This document shows positions 23,010 to 33,910 of a stretch of 64,000 nucleotides of DNA, piece by piece. A model generated the notes under the pieces. It searched no databases and had not been told where the DNA came from. It saw nothing but the letters and a program-made list of their open reading frames with translations. Source of the stretch: Malachius bipustulatus (lineage: Eukaryota > Arthropoda > Insecta > Coleoptera > Melyridae). Within the stretch, counting starts at the first letter, position 1; every line of letters begins with the position of its first letter. The stretch lies in contig OU342630.1 of NCBI GenBank assembly GCA_910589415.1, positions 89,338,186-89,402,185 of the forward strand, in the 5' to 3' direction. The position numbers were made by a program, and so were the translations under genes.

Positions 23010-23883
23010 CAGGTGTCCCAGCTTATTCGAAGCGGTCTCTCTAGGCCAAACGATGGGTTTTTTCAAAAAACTTTTTGAAAATTAAAGTACAGTATCACTG
23101 GCCATAATTTAAAATTATTTTGGTATATACAGAGTGTCTCATATGACAGTGGCATATCAAAGTTATGTTTTTTTAAATGGAATGCTCCTATGTTATTGCA
23201 TTTTTAGATTGTCTGAGAAGAGAAAATAAGATTGGCTTTTACAGTTGGTGTTTAAATTCAGAATTTTTTGAGTTATAAACAAGTGAAAATCGTCATTTTT
23301 CAAGTTCAAGGCCCTGTACAACGAAAACGGTTCAAGATAGAGAAAAACGGCTTACATGTCCCTATTTTAACTTTTTATGTACTATCCTATGGTGTAGAAA
23401 CATTTGTACTTTCTATGATTTTTTTATTTGGCGACGCGTGGAGATATCTCAGAATTTTTCAAATTTTTTATCACCCTGTATAAACATTTTATCTACATCA
23501 TAGGATAGTACATGAAAAAGTAAAATGGGGACATGTAAGCCGTTTTTCTCTATCTTCAGCCGTTTTCGTTGTACAGGGCCTTGAACTTGAAAAATGACGA
23601 TTTTCACTTCTTTATAACTCAAAAACTTCTTAATTTAAACACCAACTGTAAAAGCCAATCTTATTTTCTCTTCTCAGAAAATCTAAAAATGCAATAACAT
23701 AGGAGCATTCCATTTAAAAAAACATAACTTTGATATGCCACTGTTATATGGGACACTCTGTATACTCCAAAATAATTTTAAATTATGGCCATTGTGATCC
23801 TGTACTTGAATTCGTAAAAAGTTTTTGGAAAAAATCCATCGTTTGGCCTACAGAGACCGCTTCGAATAAGCTGGGACACCCTG
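23010..23883. mobile_element. foldback element, family A (CAGGTGTCCCAGCTTATTCG ends)
   Basis: An 874-bp nearly palindromic element flanked by TA. Arms of about 420 bp run inward from CAGGTGTCCCAGCTTATTCG and its complement at 23,883, around a short centre near 23,440-23,470. The inner core includes AAACGGTTCAAGATAGAG and TTATGTACTATCCTATGGT. Related copies are at 26.0-27.0 kb and, with different outer arms, at 62,862-63,411. The 71-codon ORF in it is a by-product. Confidence 0.8.
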
Positions 23884-23997
23884 TATATGTAGAAACAAAA
23901 ACATAGCTACCTATCGCTTAGGTTATGATATTACAATTCGTAAAAGCCAATACCTATTTAATTGCTCGTAAAAAGCTGGGTTTTTCGTAAAATCGGG

Positions 23998-24090
23998 TTT
24001 TTCATCAGCCTGTATAAAATTTTCACCTATACGGTAGGTTACTAAATGGAAAGCTAAGATAGGGTCATGTAAGCCGTTTTCTGATATCTT
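23998..24090. repeat. diverged fragment of foldback family A core
   Basis: CAGCCTGTATAAAATTTTCA, GGTTACTAAATGGAAAGC and CATGTAAGCCGTTTTCTGAT match the family A core with substitutions. Confidence 0.55.
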
Positions 24091-25007
24091 GAGCCGTTTT
24101 TGCGATTTTTGCTTATTGTTTATAACTCAAAAAGCTGTTCATTAGATATACAAACTTCAACTGAAAAACCATTCTTATTTAATTTACTCAGACAATATGA
24201 AAATGTAATAATATACTATTTAAAAAAACCAAAGTCACTTACTGCTTGAAACATTCAGGACATGCTGTGCACGTGAAAAAATTTTTAGGTCGTGTGAGAA
24301 ATAATTTAAAATTACTTTGCTTTGATTTTTTCTTCTAATTGTCAATAATAAGAGAGTATTCTAATAATGCAAAACATGTGGTCAATCCTATACAATAGAT
24401 TTATTAAAATTTTTCTCACTCAAAATAATAGAACCATCAGTGGAACAAGCCAAGACAAATAATTATGTTATCGGAATGTGGTGGCATCCGACACCACATT
24501 CAATCACAAAGCATGTCATTAAAATTTACAACCCAGTGCTTTGTTGAGATGGACAATGTAGGGGTGTGTGTAGTAATAAAAATAACTAATAACTGAAATA
24601 AAATATGTATATGCGAACATCAGCAGGCTGTTTTGAATAAGTAGGTATAATTTTTTTTTTTTAGGCATAATATGTGTATCGAATAAATATTTATTATTGG
24701 TTTTTATTTTTTAACAATAATTGGGCTACAAAGTTCTCGTCAACGTGGAACTAGACTTTTCTATAGAACTCTTTTCCGGCGATGTTTGTTTGATTACTGT
24801 AAAATCTATTATCGAAAAACAATTTAAAATTTACAAAAAATAAACTATTTTGATCTCTCAAAGTGGAAGAACACTTTCACAGAACTCTTAGAGGGCTACC
24901 CAGAACTCTAATAAAAACTAATTTTTGGAGATTTTTCAAAATTTTGAAAATAATATTTGCAGAACTATTTGCGAAAATATACAGGCATTACTGTAGAACT
25001 TATTTTC
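24091..25007. other. no gene recognised
   Basis: AT-rich, stop-dense; no element boundary seen. Confidence 0.45.
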
Positions 25008-25953
25008 CAGGGTGTCCGAGATAACAGGTGGTACATGGGGATCTTAGAAACCATCAGAGATACGAGGTCGGTTAAAATGGAAAATAGTTGCACAATTTTA
25101 TGCTTAATAAGAACTTAAAAAAAAAAGGATATTTTCAGTAGTTGCGTAAATATGCTGGAAAACCTGAAAAGCCTGAAAAGCAGGCTCACCTAAGTCGTCA
25201 AAAGGTAGTCATTTGACATTTCAAAAATTATCAAAGCCGACTAGATCACAGAGTATTCGTAGTCAATTTTTGTTTTTCTCATAGCGGCCATATTGTTTTT
25301 TCATGTCATTCTCTATTAAAAAAATTCATTCACTGGAAAATCTATAAAATTCATTTTTTTTCAAATTTTTATTCTACTTTCGAAAAAAAAAATCAAAATA
25401 TTTTTCTTAGAATGCCTTCAGTATGACGTCATATTGCTTGCCTTGGTTTTTCGGTAAATGGTTTTTGCTTATAACGTTGTTTAATGAAGATATTTTCTTC
25501 TTTCTTAAAAAAAAATGTTTTTGTTTTTTTGTAATTTTATAGATTTTTTGATGAAGTGATTTTTTTAATAACGAATGGCGCATGAAAAACAATGTGACCG
25601 CCGTAAGAAAAACAAAAATTGACTATGAATACTCTGTCATCTAATTGGCTTTGATAATTCTGAAGAATCAAATGAATACGAATACCTCTTGACGATTTCA
25701 TGTAAGCCTAGAAAAAATAATTTATTGTTTTCAATAGAAAAAATCAATAATAAAAAAGACATACTTAGCTAAATTAAAAAATCACGAACTTCAGTTTTTT
25801 CGAGATATTTCAGAAACGACTGGAAATATCGTATTTTTCAGATTCATAATAAGCATAAAATTTTGAAACTTTTCTCTAATTCAACAATCCTCATATGTCT
25901 CATGGTTTCTGAGATTACCATGTATCATACCACTTGTTTTCTTGGACAACCTG
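25008..25953. mobile_element. foldback element, family B copy 2
   Basis: Left CAGGGTGTCCGAGATAAC..GGTACATGGGGATCTTAGAAACC; the right end carries the complement (GGTTTCTGAGATTACCATGTA..GGACAACCTG). The arms extend about 400 bp and include AAATAGTTGCACAATTTTATG and its counterpart. Confidence 0.72.
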
Positions 25954-26002
25954 TATGTATAGGCTAGACAGTAAAAAATCAGACACATAGTTTATTCAAA
26001 AT

Positions 26003-26993
26003 ACAGGGGGTCCCATATACCCCAAATACAGGGGAAAATTTTTTTGCAAATTCAAGTAGAAGATCACAATAGCAATAATCTAAAATAATTATGAAGTATA
26101 CGGAGTGTCCCATATGACAGTGCCATATGAAAGTTTTGTTTTTTTAAATGGAATGCTCCTATGTTATTGCATTTTTGAATTGTCTGAGAAGAAAAAACAA
26201 GATTGGTTTTTACAGTTGGCGATTGAGGAGTTTGTATAAACTAGTGAAAATCGAAATTTTTTAAGTTCAAAGCCCTGTGCAACGAAAACAGCTCAAGATA
26301 AAGAAAAACGGCTTAGGTATGTCGCTATTTTAAGTTTTTATGTACTATCCTATGGTAAATAAACATTTGTACTTTCTTTGTTTTTTTTTATTTGGCGACG
26401 CGTGGAGAAATCTCAGATTATTTCAAATTTTTTATCACCCTGAATATACATTTTATCTACATCATAGGACAGTACATGAAAAGTTAAAATAGGGATATGT
26501 AAGCCGTTTTTCTTTATCTTCAGCCGTTTTCGTTCTACAAGGCCTTGAACTTCGAAAATGGCTATTTTAACTTGTTTATAACTCACAAACTTCTCAATTT
26601 AAACACCAACTGTAAAAATACAATAACATAGGAGCATTCCATTTGAAGAAAAAAAAACATAACTTTGATATGCCACTGTCATATGGAACATAATTGTATA
26701 CTTACTCCAATATAATTTTAAATTATGATCATTGTGATCCTGTATATTCCAGATCAAAATTGTTGGCAATAACTGACATTACTAAAAAAGTCATTTCGGA
26801 GAAGCAGCAAGCAGAAAATTTTCCTCGAACCAGAAATTTCAGCTTGCCGCTTCTCCGAAATGCCTTTTTTAGTAATGTCAGTTACTGCCAACAATTTTGA
26901 TCGTGGATTATAGTTGAATTTGCAAATTTTGTTTTGGAACAAAATCCATAGTTCGGTCCACAGAGACCGCTTCGAATGAGTTGGGACACCCTG
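26003..26993. mobile_element. foldback element, family A copy 2, with nested palindrome
   Basis: Core and right arm match 23,010-23,883 (GAGACCGCTTCGAATGAGTTGG at the right). The left tip has diverged (CAGGGGGTCCCATAT). A separate palindrome (26,753-26,905) interrupts the right arm. Confidence 0.72.
26753..26905. mobile_element. nested 153-bp palindromic insertion
   Basis: GATCAAAATTGTTGGC (left) and its complement (right) start arms of about 65 bp that continue through ACATTACTAAAAAAGTCATTT and GCTTCTCCGAAATG. The sequence is absent from the equivalent place in the 23.0-23.9 kb element, so it is a separate insertion. The ORFs on both strands mirror each other because of the palindrome. Confidence 0.7.
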
Positions 26994-27000
26994 TATATTA

Positions 27001-27480
27001 TTGTGTTTTCAATTCAAGAATTTTAATAATTCAAGTAGAATATGTGTGAAAGTCTTCAAAGTGAGTAAAGATGATCTAAAAACGTTGAGAACGACAAAAA
27101 GAAATAATGTTGTTGGATTAGCTTTGTATTGGAAATCCCCATGTAAAAAGACTCATTCATAACATAAACAGAATGAATAATGGGACATTCTCGGAATGCT
27201 GATTGCTTTCTTTATGTCTCAGAGGCGATAAATGCAGTCTTGTATACTACGATGTCACAAAAGAATGCTACAACATGTAAATAGAATCGGCAACATTGCT
27301 TGGAGGCTACAGCATCGGCCTGATGTACAATTATTACATACACGGAGGCAGCTAAGTGCAATTCACACTTGGAGTCCGTTGGGTATATTAAATATCTACT
27401 TGTTTATATGTAAAAAAACTTAAAAAAGTTTACCCCTCTAAAGATGCCTTCTAAGAATCATATCATTGAACTCTATATAT
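27001..27480. other. no gene recognised
   Basis: Short ORF at 27,232-27,423 without recognisable domain. Confidence 0.4.
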
Positions 27481-27720
27481 AGAAAAAAAACTGATGTAAG
27501 TGTGTTCCTTATAGCGGAGGCTAGGTCGCCTGTGTGGTGCTCGGAGGCCACAGAGATCGCTGGGCGCGTATATATATATATATCGTGGGCAGGTGAATTT
27601 TGGAAAACCACTTTTTCGTGATCTGGGGGTCATGATCGGTGGACATTTGATGAGTTTGGGTGATTTTCGAAAAGTGATGTCGTCCTCAATAGTGTATTTT
27701 TTTGTTAAAAAATACACTAA
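27481..27720 (-). mobile_element. Helentron-like element end with terminal hairpin, copy 3
   Basis: 27,584-27,720 is the reverse complement of 43,271-43,407, including the terminal hairpin AGTGTATTTTTT/AAAAAATACACT, GGACGACATCAC, CCCCCAGATCACG and CCTGCCCACG. As at 43.4 kb, a (TA)n tract follows, but then comes unrelated GC-richer sequence (27,490-27,570) in place of the 441-bp units. Confidence 0.75.
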
Positions 27721-27812
27721 TACCCACTTGACTTTAAAAAATGCTTATCACAGACCTTCATAGATAGATATCTCAAATCTGGACGTATATTTTTTTCATT
27801 CTAGGCTGTATT

Positions 27813-29520
27813 TCATGTATTTTTTACCAAGTTTTTGAATAAATAAAGAAAAATAAGCTTGTAAAAAAAAACGCACTCTTTGGATGCAATAGGTACACAA
27901 ACACTGGTTTGCGCATTTAGGAATAACAATCTAACTTCGTTCTCAGTATTGTTCAATAGCATGTCTTGGGGTAACCTTTTCTTGAGTCGCGGGTGATTTG
28001 ATTTCTGACCCTGTTGGAAGCAGGTTGCTCCGGAGCAGTCGCTGAGAGATTTGGAAAAATTTGAAGCAACCTGTCGGACATAGTTATCAACAAGAGGAAT
28101 TCCAGTTTCTTTATGAATTTGTTTGTTTCCCACAAACCAGGGGCAGTTACAGGCTATGCGTAGCACCTTGTTTTGACAGGTTTGGACTTTTTTAATTTGC
28201 GTTTTGAAGCCGTGTCCCAGATTACGCAAGCATACATGACGATAGATCTGATCACCGCCTTATAGATCAAGTTTGGAGCACTAAAGTTTCAGCTTTGATT
28301 TTATATTAATAATAGGAAACAGTATACCAAGTCTCGTATGACATTCGTTTAGATCCTTATTGATGTGGGAACCGAATGTTAGTCTTCGGTCTAGATGAAC
28401 GCCGAGATATTTAACTGCTTGATCGTGGGGGTTCCATTTGACGGGTATATTGTCGATGAGAAGGTTTTGCAGGTATCGCCGCCCTTCGGAGGGTAAATAT
28501 TTTGGCTTCGCATTCACTTGGGTTCAGTTTAATTTTCCATCGCTTGCACCAATCTGATAATTGGTTGAGTGATCGTTGGAGCTTGTTGGCGCCTGCGTAA
28601 ATGTTATGGTCTTTAGATATAAGAGCAGTATCGTTGGCATACATTGCAGTACTAACGTTCTCGAGTACTGGAATGTCACACATGTATACATTAAATAGGA
28701 CTTGTCCAAGAACTGAGCCTTGTTGTATGCCCTGCTTGGATTGTCGGCGTCATTGAGATGGTCATTTAATCGATTGCAGAGTGCCCGTTCTAGTATTTTG
28801 GATATGGTTGGTAGCAGGCTAATCGTTCTGTAGCTGTCGCAAGTGGTTTTTTGTTTATTTGGTTTGTGAAATAATATTATTTCTGCCTCTTTCCATTTCA
28901 TGGGAAAATAGCCCGTATGTAGACATGTGTTAAAGATGTCCTTCATATGAATTAGAGCCTTGTCGGTCAAATGTCTTAATACTACACCAGGTATTAGATC
29001 ATTTCCAGGTGTTTTCTTTAGAGCAAGGTTTTTTATGTATACGCAATTATTTCTTCTGTGGCTGTGTAGTCTATATTTAATTCATCTGTAAGTTATCTTG
29101 AGTTTGCTGTTGTAACCTCTTCTTTGTCGGATTCATTTTCTGGGGTTAGTGTAAATGTGTCGCAAATACTTGACATTTTTCTGGGTCGCTATTGTACACC
29201 ATACCACCATGTTTTCTTGGTGAAATAATTGTAGGCTGCCTTAGTAGTCTCTTTGTTATTTGCCGCATCGAAGGTTCGCCTGGCTGCAGTTCTGATATGT
29301 AGCCCTGATAGGACGTATTCATGTATTCTGTAATTATTGTCTAGTTCCCATTTGACTCTGTGTGTTAGCTGACTCAAAATCGTTTTGTGCTCATAGTCCT
29401 TGGCTCTGTGCCAAAGTCTTCGGGCTGAGTGTTTTTCTTTAATTAATTTAAGAATCTGCTGCCAGAATACTGGGGTGTCGAGGGCTTGTGTCTGAACCGA
29501 ATTTTGCTGGTGGTGGAGTG
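27813..29520 (-). pseudogene. jockey-like LINE reverse transcriptase, internally deleted and frameshifted
   Basis: Minus-strand frames give, in order: a linker (29,377-29,189); RT segments with ISLLPTISKILERALCNRL (near 28,830); then, directly after a deletion of the QFGFR region, GIQQGSVLGQVLFNVYM and TAMYANDTALIS, where the catalytic YADD has become YAND; AVKYLGVHLDRRLTF (28,420); and the C-terminal tail NKVLRIACNCPWFVGNKQIH (28,150). This order and wording are those of jockey-clade LINE ORF2. Several frameshifts and stops make it inactive. The start of ORF2 (endonuclease) is not seen. Confidence 0.85.
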
Positions 29521-30980
29521 GATAAGTGAACGGCTGATGTTATGAGTTCCGTGTAGCTCCGTATATACTTTTCAACGTATAATATTTATTATTAGAAGGT
29601 GACACCGAAATAATTATTCTTAAAAGCCCTTTTCACTATTGTCATAATTTTGCTAATTTGCTATATTATCGGAATAAAATATTACGTACTTACAGTTCGG
29701 TAGTGCAGCTAATACCCATAATAAATACATTATGGATAGTTCGTAATTCCTAGTAATAAATCACACTAAACTTTATAAAGTGGATAGCTCTTACGCTTTT
29801 ATAGTTGGTGTGTAAGTTTTCATTAAATTTCGAATTCAATAATGCCACTCGCGTCATAAGTTCATTACTTCAGACTATAAATCTGGACCTTTATCTACCT
29901 TCGGATTAGTCACAAATACCACGTCAAAGCTGACAAAAGCATCCCGTGTGATTTATTACATAGATAGGTGCATAATCTCAGTTGGACGCTCCAACAATTC
30001 ATTAATCAAAAGAAATTTACACTTTTATTTTTTAAATCCTCATCTGTGTGATTAAAAAAGGAAAATAATATATAGACCACTCTAATTGTCGCATTATATT
30101 TTCACAGAAATAAAGCCCTACAGAACTCCAAATATACATATAACTTTACCCTATATAACTTAATTTAAATAAACCTTTGGTAAGGAATATTTTACAGGTA
30201 TGGCATGTAAAGGACACCGCAGAAATCTTATTGGAATTAAAACCCGGTTAAATTTGCTCAAATTTTTAGGATCGATAGTATTCGATGAGAGATCAGAAGT
30301 CTTCATGGACATAACACCCCAAAAACTCATGTTCTCGAAATATTCACCTTTGAAGAAGTTTTTTTCTGTCATGAAATTTTTTTTTCTCACAAATTATTTT
30401 TTTTTTCTCACTAGAATTTTTCTCTCACAAATTTTTGGGGTGTTATGTCCATTAATTAATTTTTAAATTTCAGTTTTAAATTTCAGAATTTTCGAAATTT
30501 TATCAGCACCATACATGGGTCACAATTTTAACGGTAATAAACTGAAATCTAAACTTTGTACTAAGCCCTTTTTTAAACCAAATTAACTCAAATAATTTCG
30601 ATATTTCTTTAGCGAAGCAAAATATCGGAATTGGCCCTTGTTTGTTAATTCATTTTATTTTGAGTTTAAAGTTAAGAGTTAAATTGAGTCAGTGACTGTG
30701 CAAGAATTCAACACTGTATTGATTCAAACAGCGATAATATGGAGATCTTCATCTCAAATCTTTTTCTTTTAGTTTTACACTTTTCTCAATTACCTATTGC
30801 TTTTAACAGTTTGTCAAATAATTTTCTTATTTTTTAAGCTACTTGTCATTGATTTACTATCAATCAATTTCTCTTTATCTACGAGTGATTCATAAAATGA
30901 ACTTTTTTAGACGTTTCTTAGTTCATAAAATGTATGATTATCTTGAAGAGTGAAATAAAGTAGTTTGAGTGAAATAAAAT
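29521..30980. other. no gene; one small inverted repeat
   Basis: GGACATAACACCCCAAAAA (30,308-30,326) pairs with TTTTTGGGGTGTTATGTCC (about 30,432-30,450). No coding sequence recognised; the mirrored ORFs at 30,160-30,466 derive from this repeat. Confidence 0.5.
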
Positions 30981-31256
30981 GCCGTAGCGGTTCATTATTT
31001 AACGCTAAATCTGTCACGTTAGTGCACGCTCGCCGACTGCAAGTAGTGAGCGGAGAGCGGAGCGGCTCAGTCGGCAGTCGGGGCGTTCGCAACTAGCAAC
31101 AACAACTGAACACGACACGCTGAACGCTGAATTACATTGTATCCCGATTTATAATTACCATGCACCTATACTGGAGAAACGTCGCAGTTTATTAGCAGAG
31201 CGCCAGATCTATGTACAATTATTAATATTTTGTGTTTTTCGTCGTTTATACCTAAA

Positions 31257-31535
31257 ATGGATAACATTGTAGATGATTTAATGAATGAAATATCTTCTAC
31301 CCCAGAAGAAATTATTTTTCAATCAAATGTGGCTATATAATTTATATATTTTATGTTTACATTTAATCATGAATGAAATATCTTCCGCACTAGAAGAAAT
31401 TCTTATTCCATCATATATGGCTGCACAAAATCTGTTAGGTACCTACCTCAAAAATCTAAAGAAGTGTATATTAAGCCATATTAAGTAATATGTCACCTTT
31501 ATGAACTGACGTGATGAAAAAAGCGTTAACAGCTT
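31257..31535 (+). pseudogene. possible Crypton-type tyrosine recombinase N-terminus, partly duplicated
   Basis: MDNIVDDLMNEISSTPEEI (31,257-) ends at a stop. A second similar start at 31,371 reads MNEISSALEEILIPSYMAAQ then NLLGTY and, one frame over, KSKEVYIKPY. The first about 50 bp of the two are near-copies. The word order NLL-KSK-VY resembles the N-terminus of insect Crypton/tyrosine recombinase proteins, but nothing further is present. A GC-rich block (31,000-31,110) upstream could be its promoter or 5' UTR. Identification is tentative. Confidence 0.35.
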
Positions 31536-31639
31536 CAAAGAAACGCTTACATATAAGATATGAATGGATTGGAAAGTTTTTTTTTTTATAATAATAAATT
31601 TTCGTTTTAATTTAAGTCACTCGTAGATAAAATTTTGTA

Positions 31640-31757
31640 TGCAACATATGCATAAAGTGCCTTTTTTTCACTTCTGGGATTGCCGCATTCGCCTGCGGCT
31701 CATGCGGTCAATCTTCCCAGTCGTGAAGAAAAGTACCACTTTATGCACTTGTTGCAT
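31640..31757. repeat. foldback hairpin
   Basis: GCAACATATGCATAAAGTGC (left) and GCACTTTATGCACTTGTTGC-like sequence (right) begin arms of about 55 bp that pair with few mismatches around CGCCTGCGGCTC. Confidence 0.6.
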
Positions 31758-32820
31758 AAATAACTATTATATCAAATCGGTTTCACTTGATGTCAATAAT
31801 AATTATTGATTTTCCCATTTACGTGCAGTAACGTGAGAAGGTATTATAAACATTGGGAAAGCATTTGGTATAAAGCGATTCTAATTTGACAAACAAGAAT
31901 TTAAATCGAAAATATACACTGACCATTGATAAATGGGAAAATTATTTGACAAATTGGAAGACACAATTGACAACAAAAGACGAAAAACCAAAAGCGAAAA
32001 ACTGTAAATGAGACATACTGTTTTCATTATAAATGTCCTTTACCCGTACTTTTTACAAATAAATAATGGTTAGGAAAATATTTTTCAATTGCAAGAGCAA
32101 TTGCAAAAGTTCCTCTTGGAATTATGTAGGAATAGGGTAAAGGAAAAGCATGACTTAAGCGTTAAACTGGCGAGTTAATGCACTGAATATCATATTTTTT
32201 TTGAGTTGGATATACAAAAATTCTGTAAAGGAAAAACATGAATATGAGGAAATGAACAATAATAATGAATATTAAGTAGAATAATTGAAGCATTATAATA
32301 GCCAGCACGTTACTGTGAAGGAATAATAATATTTGAGAGAATTTCCCACTCTTTTTTCTGCGTTACAACAGCATACACAAAAAATCCAGACTAAGATGGC
32401 TGAACGTTTTTCTTTCTTAGCTACCTTTGTTTGATTTTTAATTTTTGATATTTTAACTCTAGATACAAGATTCTGTTTTTACCATATGTGTAGGATACAC
32501 CTTATTTATTATAGCATGCATAACTTGGGGAATTTCCCACCAGCTTATCTGTAAGTTCTTTTTATTTTTTTCTCAGTGTTACTTTTTCATCATTATTGAT
32601 CTTAACTATATTTTTACACTTTCATATTCACTTTTTTCTTCCCCATAGATAATTCTCCTTGAATAACCTTTCATTTGAGGCTATTTTTGTCTCAATTAGA
32701 TGCTTAATTCTGTCTTTCTCATCTTAGAGGTTTTTTTTCCTTCTCCTTTTTTCTTATTTTTTCATTTTGTTTTTGTGTTGCCTACTAGATTTTTACTTTA
32801 ATACTTATTATTTCTCTAAC
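31758..32820. other. no gene recognised
   Basis: AT-rich DNA with short ORFs only. Confidence 0.45.
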
Positions 32821-32836
32821 AGTTGAGTAGTCCCTT

Positions 32837-32880
32837 CTAGCCCCTGAAGATGGCAATTGGCCGAAACCGGTAGGGCACTC
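32837..32880 (+). other. hammerhead-like motif in a retroelement tail
   Basis: GCCC, CTGAAGA, a GGC/GCC hairpin, GAAA, CCGGTA, GGGC (32,840-32,876) copies the order of a type I hammerhead: stem I GCCC/GGGC, core with A at the variable position 7, stem II, GAAA, palindromic short stem III, GUA site. One extra unpaired T lies between the core and stem II and the stem III loop would be only two bases, so activity is doubtful. Similar CTGAAGATGG..GAAACCGGT strings are, from memory, common in insect repeats. Confidence 0.3.
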
Positions 32881-32899
32881 AAGTTTATAGCTTGATTAA

Positions 32900-33477
32900 T
32901 AAATTGGTCGTCCAAAGAAGACTCAATTTTTATTTTCTCCTTTATTAATTTACAGTGTTATTTACAGCTGAATAATTATTATTGGTCTCAATTCATTTAA
33001 ATTCTTATGTAATTTTTTCAGCATTCCATAACAATTTACCAGAGTGAACATTTTGCGGATATTTTTCGTCGTTTTTATTGTAAATCCTTCCAGAGCTCAT
33101 ATACATTAATTATTATCAGGTTTTTTGTTGTGTCTAATAATTTTTTCAATAGAATTTCTATAAACTTTCTCTTTCACCATTTTTTATAGCAATTGAATTC
33201 GTTATACACTACAGTGAGTTAGTGTATTTTCCGAGTAATAATATTTTTTAAACTCGAAATGCTTTTCATTAGTAGCTCCAATCAACTCCAATCATCTCGT
33301 CTCGCGGAAACACTGCTTTCAAGTTTCAGAAACAGAATAATAATCCATAATATAAGCGTGGTGATAAAGTTCGGCATAATATTCATAACTTTGTTATTTA
33401 CCTTTTTTTTTCAAAGTCCCGAAACACTAATTAATTAGTGAAAAAGTCATTTATCAATATAAAAATTATTTTTGGTA
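32900..33477. other. no gene recognised
   Basis: AT-rich, non-coding; nothing supported. Confidence 0.45.
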
Positions 33478-33760
33478 AATATTTACATCCACGTATCCTA
33501 AGCTCCATCAATTGTTTCGGGACCGAGGACCGAAATAGGGGTGCTGGGTGGGTAAGAAGCTAAAAAAGCCATTGCAAACTAATATTAAGGTCACAACTGA
33601 GGCCTCTTTGACGCTACGGTCACATTGCTATTTTTTAATTCACTTTCTCAGGGCAAGAAATATCTTTGAAATTAACAGTAGCACGATTATTATTGTGATT
33701 TTTGCATTTATAAGTGCATAGTGAGACTGTAGGACACGCAGATGTAAATTATGACCATTT
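33478..33760. repeat. dispersed repeat, copy of 3.09-3.65 kb
   Basis: Shares AAATATTTACATCCACGT, GGGACCGAGGA, TTTGACGCTACGGTCACATT and GTAGGACACGCAGATGTAAA with the first copy, with an internal deletion. Confidence 0.7.
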
Positions 33761-33910
33761 TTTATCAAATAAGAATTTTGAGCTGTGACGTCATCATATT
33801 TTTTTTTTAAGCAACCCCCATTTTTTTTGATGAATGGATTCTCCTCTTCTTCGTGAATACAACGAAACCACATAATACTGGAGATTAATTACTTATTCTC
33901 TAACAAGATA

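Noticed and set aside
24000..24035. CTGATGA on the minus strand near 24,005
   Set aside because: No stem II and no correctly placed GAAA with a cleavage site.
26694..26942. Two similar ORFs on opposite strands
   Set aside because: Both arise from the arms of the 153-bp palindrome.
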